Assembly: GCF_035222375.1 (NCBI RefSeq)
Contig: NC_085889.1
Location: forward strand, 2,356,001 to 2,420,000
DNA: 64,000 nucleotides
DNA from: Podospora pseudocomata
Taxonomy: Eukaryota > Ascomycota > Sordariomycetes > Sordariales > Podosporaceae
Reading direction: 5' to 3'
Shown here piece by piece: positions 9,572 through 19,763 of this stretch. Within the stretch, counting starts at the first letter, position 1, and every line of letters starts with the position of its first letter. Position numbers and translations under genes: made by a program. The notes beneath the pieces are model-generated. The model was given only the letters and a program-made list of their open reading frames with translations. It had not been told where the DNA came from and did not search any database.

Positions 9572-11137
9572 TTTGCTGCCGGAGGTTGTTTTTCGACTCA
9601 GGATGTCAGCTCAAAGGGATTGATGGTCTCTTTGAAGCGAGGTTCATGGCAGTCTAAATATTTTCAAGACTACTGCCTTGGAGCTCAAGGCCACCTGCAC
9701 TGCCAGGAGAGCCAAGACATCACCAGTCAGCATGCGTGCATACCAATGCAGCATAGCCACCAGCCAGCCATCTCTAGACTGTCAGTGTACCAACACTGGC
9801 ATCATTAGGCATGGGAAGCCGGCGTTCTCGAATCTCTCTGGAGATAAATATCGCAAAATTGCGCAAGGATGTTCATGATAGGCATTTTGAGAATCCGGGC
9901 ACTGGAGATATCATTCGCATTTCCAATCTAGATCCTTCTCGCATTTAACCCTTCGCTTTTCCGAGTGCTTCGTGGCTGTGTGACTATTGGGAAACACGTG
10001 CTTGTCTCTCCAGAGACACAGAGATTGTCGCCAGTTCACAATCAAACGAAATGCCTCTCGCTGCTCTAGATAGCCGAGGAGGCATAGGAGCGGCTCCTTC
10101 TCACCAAAGGGACTATCAAAACTTGTTATGCTATCGATGTAAAAGTTAACCCCAAGTGTTGATAGAGGAAACCACCCTACTACGGTACCTGCGGAGAAAA
10201 ACCAGCTTGTAGACCAAAAGAGAGACAACTGTGCCTCCAGTGCCTGCATCTTTGTGTCTCTTTATGAGTAGCAAAATGAACCGTGCTTTGGACTTCAAGT
10301 CGAACCCGCAGCATGGTATGGGGTGATATCAGTATTAGAGTTTGTAGGCCCAATGATGATGGTTTCTCATCACCGGGAGGCTTGATGGGAGGTGTGCGAG
10401 GATGATCAAGTCCGCGTATCTCATTGGAAGGACCAAAAAGCTTTCGCAGTATAAGAATCCCATTTGAGATGAGATAAATCCATTTATGCCGTTACTCACC
10501 TAGTCTAGGTACCTACTATAGCCATACGTAGGTACCTAGTTAATCATCTTGACCCAGATGAAAATACTGATTGTGAAACCTTTCCAAACAAGCGTGACAT
10601 GTTTCCTAGATGGGACTAATAGTCCTAATACTTGAAGAGGTCATGATAGCAAAACCGAAACACCGTCTGAATGATCTTGCTAGATATTTGGTCACCGGTC
10701 AGTACCATGTTGCCACGATGAAGAGAACATGACTATCTCCTGGTTTTGACCAGCTGCCAAAGGCTTGAGCCTCTACGCAAGTTCAAGGGCTGTAAGACCT
10801 CGTTCCTCCTACATGAAAAATGCAACTCACCTTGTCCATTACACCTACTACCAGTCTTTGCAGGTCGCTAGTTTACTGCCACCACTAGGTATTCACAACA
10901 CGAGCACCCCAGCTTCCAAAGTCATATGAACATCAAGACAAGCTTCCCTGCTCGCCTATCTATCATCCTCAAAAGATTGACAGCTCAACTCTGCTAATCA
11001 TGAAGTCCACAAAGACGTGGCCCAGGGCTTGAGAACGGACAGACCCACAAAGACGAACCACGAATCCAAGACCAACAACTTCGACATACTACTTCAGACC
11101 TCCTACCAGTCGGCACGTCGAAGCAGAGGTACGACGC
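9572..11137. other. Gene-poor stretch with a palindromic hairpin
   Basis: About 1.6 kb with no supported gene. The longest frame (9911-10249, minus, 112 codons) has no recognisable domain or splice context. A perfect inverted repeat lies at 10505-10539. A short upstream ATG frame sits at 11000-11032 ahead of the small gene at 11138. Confidence 0.5.
10505..10539. repeat. Perfect 12-bp inverted repeat with 11-bp loop
   Basis: Arms 10505-10516 (CTAGGTACCTAC) and 10528-10539 (GTAGGTACCTAG) are exact reverse complements around an 11-base loop. Each arm carries its own GGTACC palindrome. It lies in noncoding DNA and could be a hairpin, a protein-binding site or the end of an eroded element. Confidence 0.8.
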
Positions 11138-11512
11138 ATGAACTCGCCAGCACCGGCCAACCCCGACGCCCCCTGCAACTGCGATATAGGAAGGGCGATA
11201 GACGATCTCAAAGCGGTATACACCCAGGCTTTTCAGGACTATCAGGACCGAACCGAGACACGCAAGGTGTATGTGAAGGGCACTATGATGCAGTCCATGA
11301 AGTCAGGAGACATGGATCTGGTGAATATCATGCTCACGATTCACGGGTATTTCGATCTTACCTGTGGATTGTTGATAGAGTGGATCAGGGGAGTACTGGG
11401 AGATCCACGCAAACTTGATGTGTCAGACAAGGAGGATCTCTGCAAGCGAGAGGAAGATCTCAAGAAGGACAAAGAAAAGTACGGAAAAGTACTTGGGCGC
11501 GGAAGGTCTTGA
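11138..11512 (+). CDS. Small orphan helical protein
   Basis: Open frame of 124 residues with no family I recognise. Composition is that of a folded, mostly helical protein: a Cys pair (CNC) near residues 13-15, amphipathic segments, and a charged Lys/Glu-rich tail. No signal peptide or membrane segment. It is the first of several small plus-strand orphans in the 11-17 kb stretch, suggesting a patch of lineage-specific genes. A shorter or longer model with an upstream exon cannot be excluded. Low confidence that it is expressed. Confidence 0.4.
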   Translation: MNSPAPANPDAPCNCDIGRAIDDLKAVYTQAFQDYQDRTETRKVYVKGTMMQSMKSGDMDLVNIMLTIHGYFDLTCGLLIEWIRGVLGDPRKLDVSDKEDLCKREEDLKKDKEKYGKVLGRGRS

Positions 11513-11793
11513 ATCACGATAAAAGAAGGGAGCCAGGAAGGTGATTTGGATACGCAGGTTCGAGTTGATATTGGCATGTAGGTAGGATAGCGAGAGAATA
11601 AACTGGGCAGGCCTATTTTTCATGACAACCTCAAACAAAGACGCAGCGGGTCAGAGAAGCATGTATGAAAGCACAAGCCATTCGTCATTCAATAACAAAG
11701 CTACACCTCAAGACCTCACTATCACCCTCAACCTGGCCTTGACTTTCACCCCCTGCCAAGTTGGCACCCAGAACCATCCACCACATGTCCACT

Positions 11794-12234
11794 CTAACCA
11801 ATAACAACATTAACCTTGAGGTTATTCCCGCTCGTCACCGTAAAATTAAACGAATATTTCCTCCCATCCCTCGTGACCTCATACGAAGACAGCGTCTTCC
11901 ACCTCGCATCAACACGCTCCTTCTTCTGAGTGCCGCCCCACTCAGTCTCGTAGTACTCCGGCGTGATGACAACACCAGTCTGGCTGGCAGGGTCCAGCTT
12001 GGTGACGATGTCGCCCCACGGCTTGTAGTTGTGCACGCCGAGGGTGACGATGAAGTTCTCGCCCGTGTCGGCCACGAAGCGGAGCGAGCCGGAGGTGCCG
12101 CTGGCGCCGATGGTGAGGACTTGGGCGCCTTTGACCTCGTCCCAGGTGCCGTTGCGGAAGACGGTGCTTTCGGCGAGATGGAAGAAAGCGTTGGTTTTGG
12201 TCTGGTAGACCTGGACTGTGATGGTGTAGGACAT
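11794..12234 (-). CDS. Fungal fruit-body lectin (FB_lectin family)
   Basis: 146 residues, the normal full length of the cytosolic mushroom-type lectins of the FB_lectin family (actinoporin-like beta-sandwich). Supporting features are the start MSYTITVQVYQT, the central stretch LTIGASGTSGSLRF, the GVHNYKPW segment and the C-terminal end LKVNVVIG, all characteristic of the family, and absence of a signal peptide. Known members bind the Thomsen-Friedenreich disaccharide and N-acetylglucosamine, are abundant in fruiting bodies, and some act against fungus-feeding animals. A predicted 65-nt intron (12236-12300, GTCAGT to CACCAG) ends one base before the ATG, and a TATA-like box lies further upstream. 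The frame is intact. Confidence 0.92.
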   Translation of the reverse strand: MSYTITVQVYQTKTNAFFHLAESTVFRNGTWDEVKGAQVLTIGASGTSGSLRFVADTGENFIVTLGVHNYKPWGDIVTKLDPASQTGVVITPEYYETEWGGTQKKERVDARWKTLSSYEVTRDGRKYSFNFTVTSGNNLKVNVVIG

Positions 12235-12235
12235 C

Positions 12236-12300
12236 CTGGTGAAAGTTGGTCAGTCAGGGGAAGTATGGCAAGAGCCGGAGGAAAAGGGGAAAAAACTGAC
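12236..12300 (-). other. Predicted 5'-UTR intron of the lectin gene
   Basis: Donor GTCAGT followed by a T tract, branch-like CTGAC, acceptor CACCAG immediately before G-ATG. Its removal leaves the coding frame unchanged. Predicted from motifs only. Confidence 0.5.
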
Positions 12301-12415
12301 CTTGCTGGTTGAAATTCGTGTTTCAAGGCTTGGAAATGTGCTGAGTTCGAATGGCTGTGACCTCGAGTTGTCTGATGATTCTCAACTTCATGTTTTCCGA
12401 GCCGACAACGACGTA

Positions 12416-12423
12416 CTTATAAA
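12416..12423 (-). promoter_or_regulatory. TATA-like box upstream of the lectin gene
   Basis: TTTATAAG on the minus strand, about 115 nt upstream of the predicted leader intron. Position and sequence suit a core promoter of a strongly expressed gene. No transcription data. Confidence 0.35.
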
Positions 12424-14282
12424 CCAGGGAGATGGCCTGTGCTTCGATCTCCCCAGGTTCTGAATTTCATGATCTATTCCAGTTCAACCGAATAGATCCC
12501 CTCCCTCAAGGCTCACTCTCCATTGACTCAAATCTTGCAGATACCCCGCGCCTGGGCCTGTGCGTCTTGGGGACGTGGCTGGCTGATCTCTCATCGCGAC
12601 TTGCCGTGTAACAGCATCGAGGTATGGCTACTTCTGAGGTCTTAGACGGACGGCGGTACGACGGTCAACATGTACGATTTGTCCAGTCAAAAGCCGGTCC
12701 TGAGTATAACGGAATTTCTCATGATTCGAGCGTGCGTAAAAGGCGGCCGAAGAAACTGACCAGTTTTAGGGAAGCTAGGTCTTTTCCCAGGTTGGTTCAT
12801 CGGTTAGCCGCAAAGTGCGGAATGCAACTACGGAGAAGGCTCTGTTGTGGTTTGTTAATCTAGGCAGTCATTAGTCTTTTGGTATTGATTAGCTGCCGTG
12901 GGCATCTACCTTGCTTGAGTCATACTTCTGTTTTCCATGACGGTTCTCTGGTAGAAAACTGGGGTTGAATGATACATGTATGAGAGGAGCCCAAATCGGA
13001 CGCATGCAGTCGAGCCAAGAGGCGCGCCGCATGTTCTGAGCTATCATCTGTCTTCCTACCTAACTCCGAACATGCACTTCTGGGCTGTTGTGCCAACAAG
13101 ACAGTATCGTTTGGTGGCGTCGAGTTTGAAGCTGAACCGTCCTAGAAGAGAAGATAATCTGAGTAGAAACGCAATGTCGATCAAACAAATGCAGTGTAGT
13201 GGGTCGATATGTGGTGATTTGTCGACAGAGCGGGGAAGTATTGAAAAGGCTTGAACGGCAGGATTGGAATAGGGCTTGGGAAAGACGGGTCGGTCATGAA
13301 AATGCTGGCCAGATTGGCATTATTACATTACAAAAGATTAGTGATAGGTATTTGTAGACTTGACCTGTTGAAGCGGAAGTTAATACGACACGAATGGAAT
13401 CAGGTGATTTGTGGCTGAGGTTCATACGTTTCGGATGTTGAAGAGGTTCAGTTCAACCATATTTAACATCATGTGACCTAAAGTTCGTGATAGCTATGTC
13501 TTACCTTACGATGTAAGACGGCCCGATCCCTTGTGTAGCCTCAGTCGATCCAATAATTTTATCCTTTTACCTAATGCTTACCAGGTGTCGAACCACCTGC
13601 ATCCTGCTGTGTCCCTATGCCAATACATTGCAAGGTGTATATGCTTTAATGATACCCGGTATGCTTGTTGGGTTTTTGGAGACGAGTTACAAAAGCCGTA
13701 AAAGCACTGAAATATTAACTTGCAAGGCGGGAGAGCTCATTAAATTTCTTGTCCTTTAAACGTAGAAGAGCCGTGATCTCTGAGGTGGTGATAAACTGTG
13801 GCTTAATGATGGTCAAGTTCAAGGTTGACCTACGAGAGCTGTTTGTCGGTACCTAGGTGAGCGTAATGACAAAGAAGCGGTGCTTAGCCGTTGTTCAGAA
13901 AACCTCGCCATCAACCAGAGTCAGGTGTTAAGTAAGGCAAGGTGTACCTAACTCCTCAGAGCCCAAGGTTTGCTTTGAATCCTGCGTTCACCACGCAAAT
14001 ATCATGAAATCCTGGCGTTTTCCTCTTGGGTGGTGAACTTCCCGCAATGTTCGGTCTCGCTGGAATGTTGGATAAGAACTTTTGCCACATGCTGTTGCTC
14101 GAACCCATCCTTCCGCAGCCTCCGGCTGGCTGACTGGCAACCACTTCGATTTGTTGTGGCGGTCTTGGCTGCAACTATTTCTATCATGCTCTCAAAACGG
14201 CAAAAAGATGCCGCTTGGGCATGTTGCTTGTTCTCTCAATCAGACAGAGTCCATCAGATGTCCTTGAAAGCCCGAGTTCACC
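12424..14282. other. Intergenic stretch without a supported gene
   Basis: About 1.9 kb upstream of the lectin gene. Several frames of 60-90 codons occur on both strands, but none shows conserved motifs, plausible introns or codon use like the neighbours. Nothing further is supported. Confidence 0.5.
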
Positions 14283-14966
14283 ATGCCGATAAACTCGAAT
14301 AGCTTCGCGGGGAGAAGCATGACGTGGCTCGAACCCCCCAGGATAAAAGATGGTCGGGCGATGAACATAGAGGCTCTTTCCGACCAGCTCGAGTCTGTTC
14401 GCTCGAATATTCAACAGTACGCCGCTACGGTGTTCGAAACGTTCCCGAATCTAGACTCCAAACGAGAACGCCATCAACTCGAGCGAATGCCAATAAATAA
14501 TGAACTTTAGAACCGCGTTACAACAACATTCATCCACCTAGTTGCCGTCCAAGAAGCGGCCATCCGGTTAGGGCCCACAGTTGAGCGGGCACAGAAGACA
14601 GGGAGGAGGGTTGTTTGCCAACCCATGATCAACCTTCGACAGTCCTTCGATGAACCTTGCGTGAGACTAGCGAGGATAGTCAAAATGAAGCTTTGCCAAG
14701 TGAAAGAACGGGTGAAGGCCGCTGATAATCTGTTGTGGAAGGAGGAGAAAGGACGTGGGACGTGGGCAAGCAGGTTTGAGTCTGAGAAGACAAAAGTGGA
14801 GAGGCAGATGAAAGTGCAAGCGGTAAAGTCGGAGCTGCCGACTGACCTGAAGCATCTAGCATTTCTCCAGAAAATGTACAAGTCCCTCGATGAAATCGAT
14901 CTCGAGAACAAGGTCGCCATGAAGCCTTCGGGCCACGATCAGATGGCAAGGGGTAAAGGGCGTTAG
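14283..14966 (+). pseudogene. Small orphan gene interrupted by one TAG codon
   Basis: One reading frame runs from ATG 14283 to 14966 with a single stop, TAG at 14508-14510; apart from it 227 codons are open. The part after the stop is rich in Lys, Glu and Arg with helical spacing, like a coiled-coil or helical bundle. No known family. An alternative start is the ATG at 14362. An 81-nt in-frame intron (14430-14510, GTGTTC to CTTTAG) would remove the stop, but its donor and branch site are poor. Either the gene is disabled by one nonsense change or a weak intron restores it. Confidence 0.45.
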
Positions 14967-15480
14967 ACAGCTGCAAAGGCACGACAAAGTTGGCCCCCTA
15001 ATGCAACACTGGGTGTTGCAGCATATAAACGGCGAGATTGGGAAGGTTTTGACAGGCACAAGGAGTAACACAGGAAGAGCAGGATGAACAGGTATCTCCT
15101 CACAGTGATTGTCGTTAGCAATATAATATTCAGAGAACTGTCTCTCCCATCCATGTATTTTGAAGCACATGTTAATGCTGAGCAGGTCTCAGCCAGGCGG
15201 ACGACTCATCAATATATATGGCGACCAATCATCGCCGACAACACAGACCGTTCAGCGCCCTTTCTGTGGTGCCGCTTGCGAACCAAATTTTACTTCTTTT
15301 ATTTTTCGCGAACACACAGACACTCAACCGTCTGCTCACACGAGGACAACGCTCGCTCGCGACAAATTTTCGTCCCAACATCGTCCAAGCCAAGGTAAAT
15401 TGTTTTCAATAAAATTTCCATTTCTACTTGCTAACTGATATTGGCATATAGAACATCTCACTCACAAAACTCTCGCCACC
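14967..15480. other. Promoter and spliced leader of the next small gene
   Basis: No gene. Contains a TATA-like AATATATATG at 15211-15220 and a good 57-nt leader intron (15395-15451: GTAAAT donor, TGCTAAC branch, CATATAG acceptor) just ahead of ATG 15481. Confidence 0.5.
15395..15451 (+). other. Predicted 5'-UTR intron ahead of the 15481 gene
   Basis: AAG|GTAAAT donor, near-perfect TGCTAAC branch site and CATATAG acceptor, 57 nt. It lies 29 nt upstream of the start codon and suggests that this orphan locus was a true transcribed gene. Confidence 0.6.
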
Positions 15481-16022
15481 ATGGCACCCAAGTCGATCGA
15501 GGAGGCGAAGAACCGAGCGGAGCAGGGGATTCAGAAATCCTTGGACGCAATGGGCTCTCTGATGGGTCTTGTCGACGACCTTGATTCCTTCAACCAGGAA
15601 CTCAAGCGAATTCTCGAGGGCTACAAAAACATACCCAACAACATGACCGAGATACCCATCCCACCTGGGTTCCGCCAAGGGGCCATCTTGTTCCAAAACA
15701 GGAACCTACGCCGCCGGCGGACAGTCGCGAACAGGGAATTTCGAGCCAACTGTTTTGAGCGATATAATCAGACCAGGGACATGTTCAATGCATTGCCGAG
15801 ACGATGAACAAGGCTGCTGACGAGGCGTTTGAGACCCCCGGAATGTCTGAGGATTGTAAGCTTCGGTTCTACACCAGACGCCAATTCATACACGGCAAAT
15901 ACGCTGAGGTTCGGGAGAGGCTTGGGGTGGTGGTTACGGAATGGCAGCAGGTCAACAGTAATTTGGCCACCGCTGCTTACGAGGCTGATCAACGGTTTGC
16001 GAGTATGAGTTGGGTGGAATAG
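15481..16022 (+). pseudogene. Small helical orphan gene, probable 1-nt frameshift
   Basis: Two frames meet end to end: 15481-15807 (108 codons) and a second starting by 15804 and running to 16022. In the overlap the first frame reads RDMFNALPRR then stop, while the second reads IAETMNKAADEAFE. Loss of one base near 15786-15794 explains the pair. No GT-AG intron with acceptable signals fixes the frame; the only candidate donor is GTCGCG. The product would be about 180 residues, helical and charged, with no recognised family. A leader intron and TATA-like element upstream argue that the locus was once expressed. Confidence 0.5.
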
Positions 16023-16550
16023 GGACTGGCACTTTATCCTCTAGACATAGGGAAGTGCATGGAGCTGCAGGGCTGGCTTGGGATCGGGTTGTTATTTTTG
16101 TCTTCGAGACGAGGGAGATGGAACTCACCGGCGGGCAGCAAGACAATAGTCTTTATCGTTCTTTGTCTACCTCCTGGGTTGTTCTCAACAATGCATTATC
16201 TCCCGCATATATCTTTGTTTGAAGGATCTATGCATAGCACAAAGAGACTGTTCTGTCAGGTCCTTAAAACCACTGGCCCCCCTTCTTTTCCGCGGCGCGG
16301 CTTGCGTTCTTGTTTGTATTTTGCGTTTATTCCTTCGTTTCCATTCAATTCAACCATAAACACTCTACCTTCCAGTAAGGTATTCCAGCATTAGACAGAG
16401 AGACAGATGAGTGACTTTCCGCATCGTGTATCTCTTTTTCCCTCAGGATATCCAAAGACTTCATCAGTATCTACACTCTCATTTAATGACATCAGGATTT
16501 CCAATCCCGAAAAACAACAAAACCAAAAGAACTAATATCCAAATTCCAAA
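16023..16550. other. Intergenic, no gene seen
   Basis: Flank between the frameshifted orphan and the next gene. T-rich segments near 16250-16350 may belong to the promoter of the gene at 16551. Confidence 0.5.
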
Positions 16551-17447
16551 ATGCACAACCCATCATACGACCCAATGCTCAGCCGCCCACTCACACCCGA
16601 CGAAAGCTTCCACTTTCTCAAACTCAACCCCAACCTCGCCCTCTTCATCCCAGTCCCCGAGTGCACCTGCTGCCTCTTCTTCCAGTTCTACCAGTGCGGA
16701 TGCCCCGACAACCAGTCCCACAACGGCATCGGCCTCTTCGGCGAGCTACTTCGCTTCCGTAACCCAACTCAGTTTGCTTGCCTGTACAGGTGCCCCATCC
16801 ATTTTCTCCCCCAGGCTGCGCAGACAATCCTCCACAACCGCGGCTTCCGCCACAGGAACGACCCCCTGCCCGTCGCTCAAGCCCCCGTCGAACTCCCCTT
16901 TCCGTGCTACAAGCACCAAGAAGAATGCTCATACAGAATCTCAAAGAAGGCAGCCATGAATATCCGGCCGACCCTGGGACATTCGAACAAGATTACCAAG
17001 CTCAAGCGGAAGCAAAAAGCAAAGAGGGAGGTTGATTGGGCCAAGAAACACAGAAAGGCGCTGAGGGCGTTTGTGTATGAGCACACGCCCCTTCAGGAGT
17101 TCAACAAGCCCAAGGTCATCCACCCTGCCGACCAGGCATTCATTGGAACATGGGATAAAATTGTACGGCCACCTGTCCATGTCAGGCTTGAGAGTGAAGA
17201 CTGGTTCCTTGATGAGCAAAAGACTGATTTGGACAATGACGACGCCGCGAACGGGAGCAAGGTGGCGGATATATTCTACCCCGAGATTGGTCCGCTTGGG
17301 AGGGGCAAGTATGAGGCTGGCGCGACGGTGCTGGATGAGATGATGATTACTGCGATATCGCGGAACCAGTGGAGGAGGAGGGGGTATCCGTGGGAGCTTG
17401 TGCATAGGGATCGGAACATGGGGGAGATGGTGTGGAGTATGGATTGA
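16551..17447 (+). CDS. Hypothetical protein with Cys-rich N-terminal half
   Basis: 298 residues from one exon. No family recognised. The N-terminal 130 residues contain clustered cysteines (ECTCC and QCGC near residues 37-52, then single Cys residues near 77, 82, 119 and 126) that could bind zinc. The middle (about 140-170) is very basic with KLKRKQKAKRE and KKHRKALR, a plausible nuclear or RNA-binding segment. The C-terminal half is mixed and looks folded. No signal peptide. Start chosen at the first ATG after a leader with several stops. Confidence 0.55.
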   Translation: MHNPSYDPMLSRPLTPDESFHFLKLNPNLALFIPVPECTCCLFFQFYQCGCPDNQSHNGIGLFGELLRFRNPTQFACLYRCPIHFLPQAAQTILHNRGFRHRNDPLPVAQAPVELPFPCYKHQEECSYRISKKAAMNIRPTLGHSNKITKLKRKQKAKREVDWAKKHRKALRAFVYEHTPLQEFNKPKVIHPADQAFIGTWDKIVRPPVHVRLESEDWFLDEQKTDLDNDDAANGSKVADIFYPEIGPLGRGKYEAGATVLDEMMITAISRNQWRRRGYPWELVHRDRNMGEMVWSMD

Positions 17448-17971
17448 GTAATCATTCCATGCGCAAAATTAGCTTCTTCCACCATGAGCTGGTCTTGAGG
17501 ATGGGAAGGAGGGAGGAGTAAAAAGGTGGGTTTTGACTTGCATGCTTAGCGCGGTGTTTAAGGTTTCAGTTTTTTATGGACTAGACAATGCATAGAGAAT
17601 TTGGAGGGATGTTAATACATCCCGACATAATGATAAACATTGATATCATATTCAAATAATCGCCTCTTTGAGTAGTGCATAATAAATTTATCAAATCAAA
17701 GATGTGCTCCAGTACCTAATGCTTCTGTGTTATGCCTTGCCAATCGCCACTCCCTCTTTCAAAGGCAGCAAGCAGCCATCTGCTCAACGGGCAGGCAACA
17801 GAGGTGGGGCACGACAGGTTTCCCAACATCCACCACCGAAAGCTCGGGTTCAAAGCAACAGCCACTTTCATTCACTCTGATCATTTAGGACCCCAATATT
17901 CTACTCAAGGGCCGCAACCTGACTTTGGACGATTCCGAGCATCATACAAGCTCGACTATCATTGCTGCACC
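17448..17971. other. Intergenic / promoter of the F-box gene
   Basis: No separate gene. The frame of the F-box protein is open upstream to an ATG at 17732, which would add 80 residues. Those residues look like untranslated leader, so the later ATG is preferred. Confidence 0.45.
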
Positions 17972-19524
17972 ATGAGCGGTGCTTCTTGCTTCTGCGCCAT
18001 CTGTGGGGGCCCGTTTGGGGACATTGTCTTCAGCCCACCCCATCCAGATGACCAGCCCGGGTCAGACGACGAGAATGATGACTGGAACGGATCAACAACC
18101 CAGTCAGACGTTGCTTGGAGCGGCCCCGAGGATGACTCTGACGACGACGACGACCAGTCCCAAAATCAAGATTCGATTGAAACCGACGGCAACTCACACA
18201 CGAGTGAGCATGCGGCCATTGAGGTCTCTGACGATATGGAGGAGCACGAGGCCACCCACCCCGAAGATGAGGAGGATTTCTCCGAGTCTGGTGAAAGCAA
18301 CCAGGATGAAGCCGACATTGGTTTCGACGATATGGCCCCAAGTGAGGGCTCGATCCAGAGTGAAGATGAGGAAGCGCTTGAGTTTAACGAGTTTCGTTTT
18401 GATGACATTCACTGGTCCGAAGAGCCAGGAACCGGATATGATCGAAAGATCTTGAGGCCTCGCCATGCTCACTGGATCCTGACTGTATATGCCCTAGGTT
18501 GCAACGTGGAGGCACCGGGCCCATCCAAGTCAGTCACTTATGTCCTTCTGCTGGTCTGATCGGCGTGATACTAACATTCTATATTAGATGCTATTTATCT
18601 GGCCGGGGCGTGGCCGATTGGCACCTGGGCACGGTAACGTTCACACCAGGACCAATCCGTCTTCGTGACCCCAACTATCCGCGTACCCGGGGCCGCCGTC
18701 GATCTCGTCTAGATGTTGTCACCTACATTGACTCTACGTTTAGAGACTCGATAAATTGGGTGTACCCAGTACACATGCCCTGTCTCAAAATTCTTTGCCA
18801 GGTCCTGACCGGCCAACCCGACCCCTACGGAAGTTCAAAGCTGGACAAGGATGCATTATTCTTTGCCATGAACAAGTTGTCCGACTGGGCAGGGGGAGCG
18901 CTGAATATCACGTATTTTAAAGACCGGCCACTGATTCCAGAGTATTGGGAATCTCTACCGGGAAACGAGTACATCCACGCCAATCCTCTCTCCACGGACT
19001 GTCCCCATCGCGATCAGGTTTTGGCTCTTGTTTCAAACGCCATCAAGACCTCCCAAGACAGCAAGTATCTCTTGGACGACCTCACCGACAAGGTGAAATC
19101 CGACCGCTTCAACATCCTACCTTACGATTTGATCCACATAATTTCATGCTTGCTGCCTGACCGGGATTTGTTCTCGCTTTGTTGTGCGTCTTACATCGTC
19201 CACAAGAACCTTGAGGAGAATGAGAACTTTTGGCGTTATCGTCTGGCGAAGATATCGATGCCTTGGTTTGATGAGGCCTTGGAAGTCTTGTCGTCCCCTG
19301 GCAATGAGGATGTGTTGCAAGCCAAATATTGGAAGGGGCTTTTACGTACCCTGCAGAAGCTGCTTGTCTCTAAGAAATTGGGCAAGCAAGGGCCGCTAAT
19401 GGGCGTGTATAATCGAAGGAGGATCTGGGCGTGTTGCCAGCGCATTGCGAGGGAGTACTTTGAGAAGGTGAGGGAACTGAGAGAAAGGGGGGTTGAGGCG
19501 GTGATTAAGGATATTGAGAAGTAG
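17972..19524 (+). CDS. F-box protein with acidic N-terminal region
   Basis: Two exons (17972-18528, 18588-19524) with a 59-nt intron whose branch site is TACTAAC; 497 residues. The start MSGASCFCAICGGPFG opens with CxxC-type cysteines, as many fungal F-box proteins do. Residues about 30-150 are dominated by Asp/Glu/Ser. An F-box at about 360-405 (FNILPYDLIHIISCLL and on through the DRDLFSLCCAS segment) should bind Skp1 in an SCF ubiquitin ligase; the target is unknown and no C-terminal repeat domain is evident. Splicing joins GPSK to CYLSGRG. An ATG at 17732 is the alternative start. Confidence 0.78.
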
Positions 19525-19763
19525 GCCCTTGAAGATAGCAAACAGACCTTCAAGGTAGCGAAGAGTTATTAAACATGTATTTTAGGTCTTCAGCGATAGT
19601 CAAAAAACTTGAAAAAAAGATAGAAGATTTTTCCATCGTATTTTACCCCCTTAATTCTACTTTGCATTCTTTAACTATATGTCCACGACGTAAAACTATA
19701 CGCAAAGTCAAAATCCAACCGTTGATTTTCTCTCTTCCATCCCTGAGATCATTATCTTTCTAC

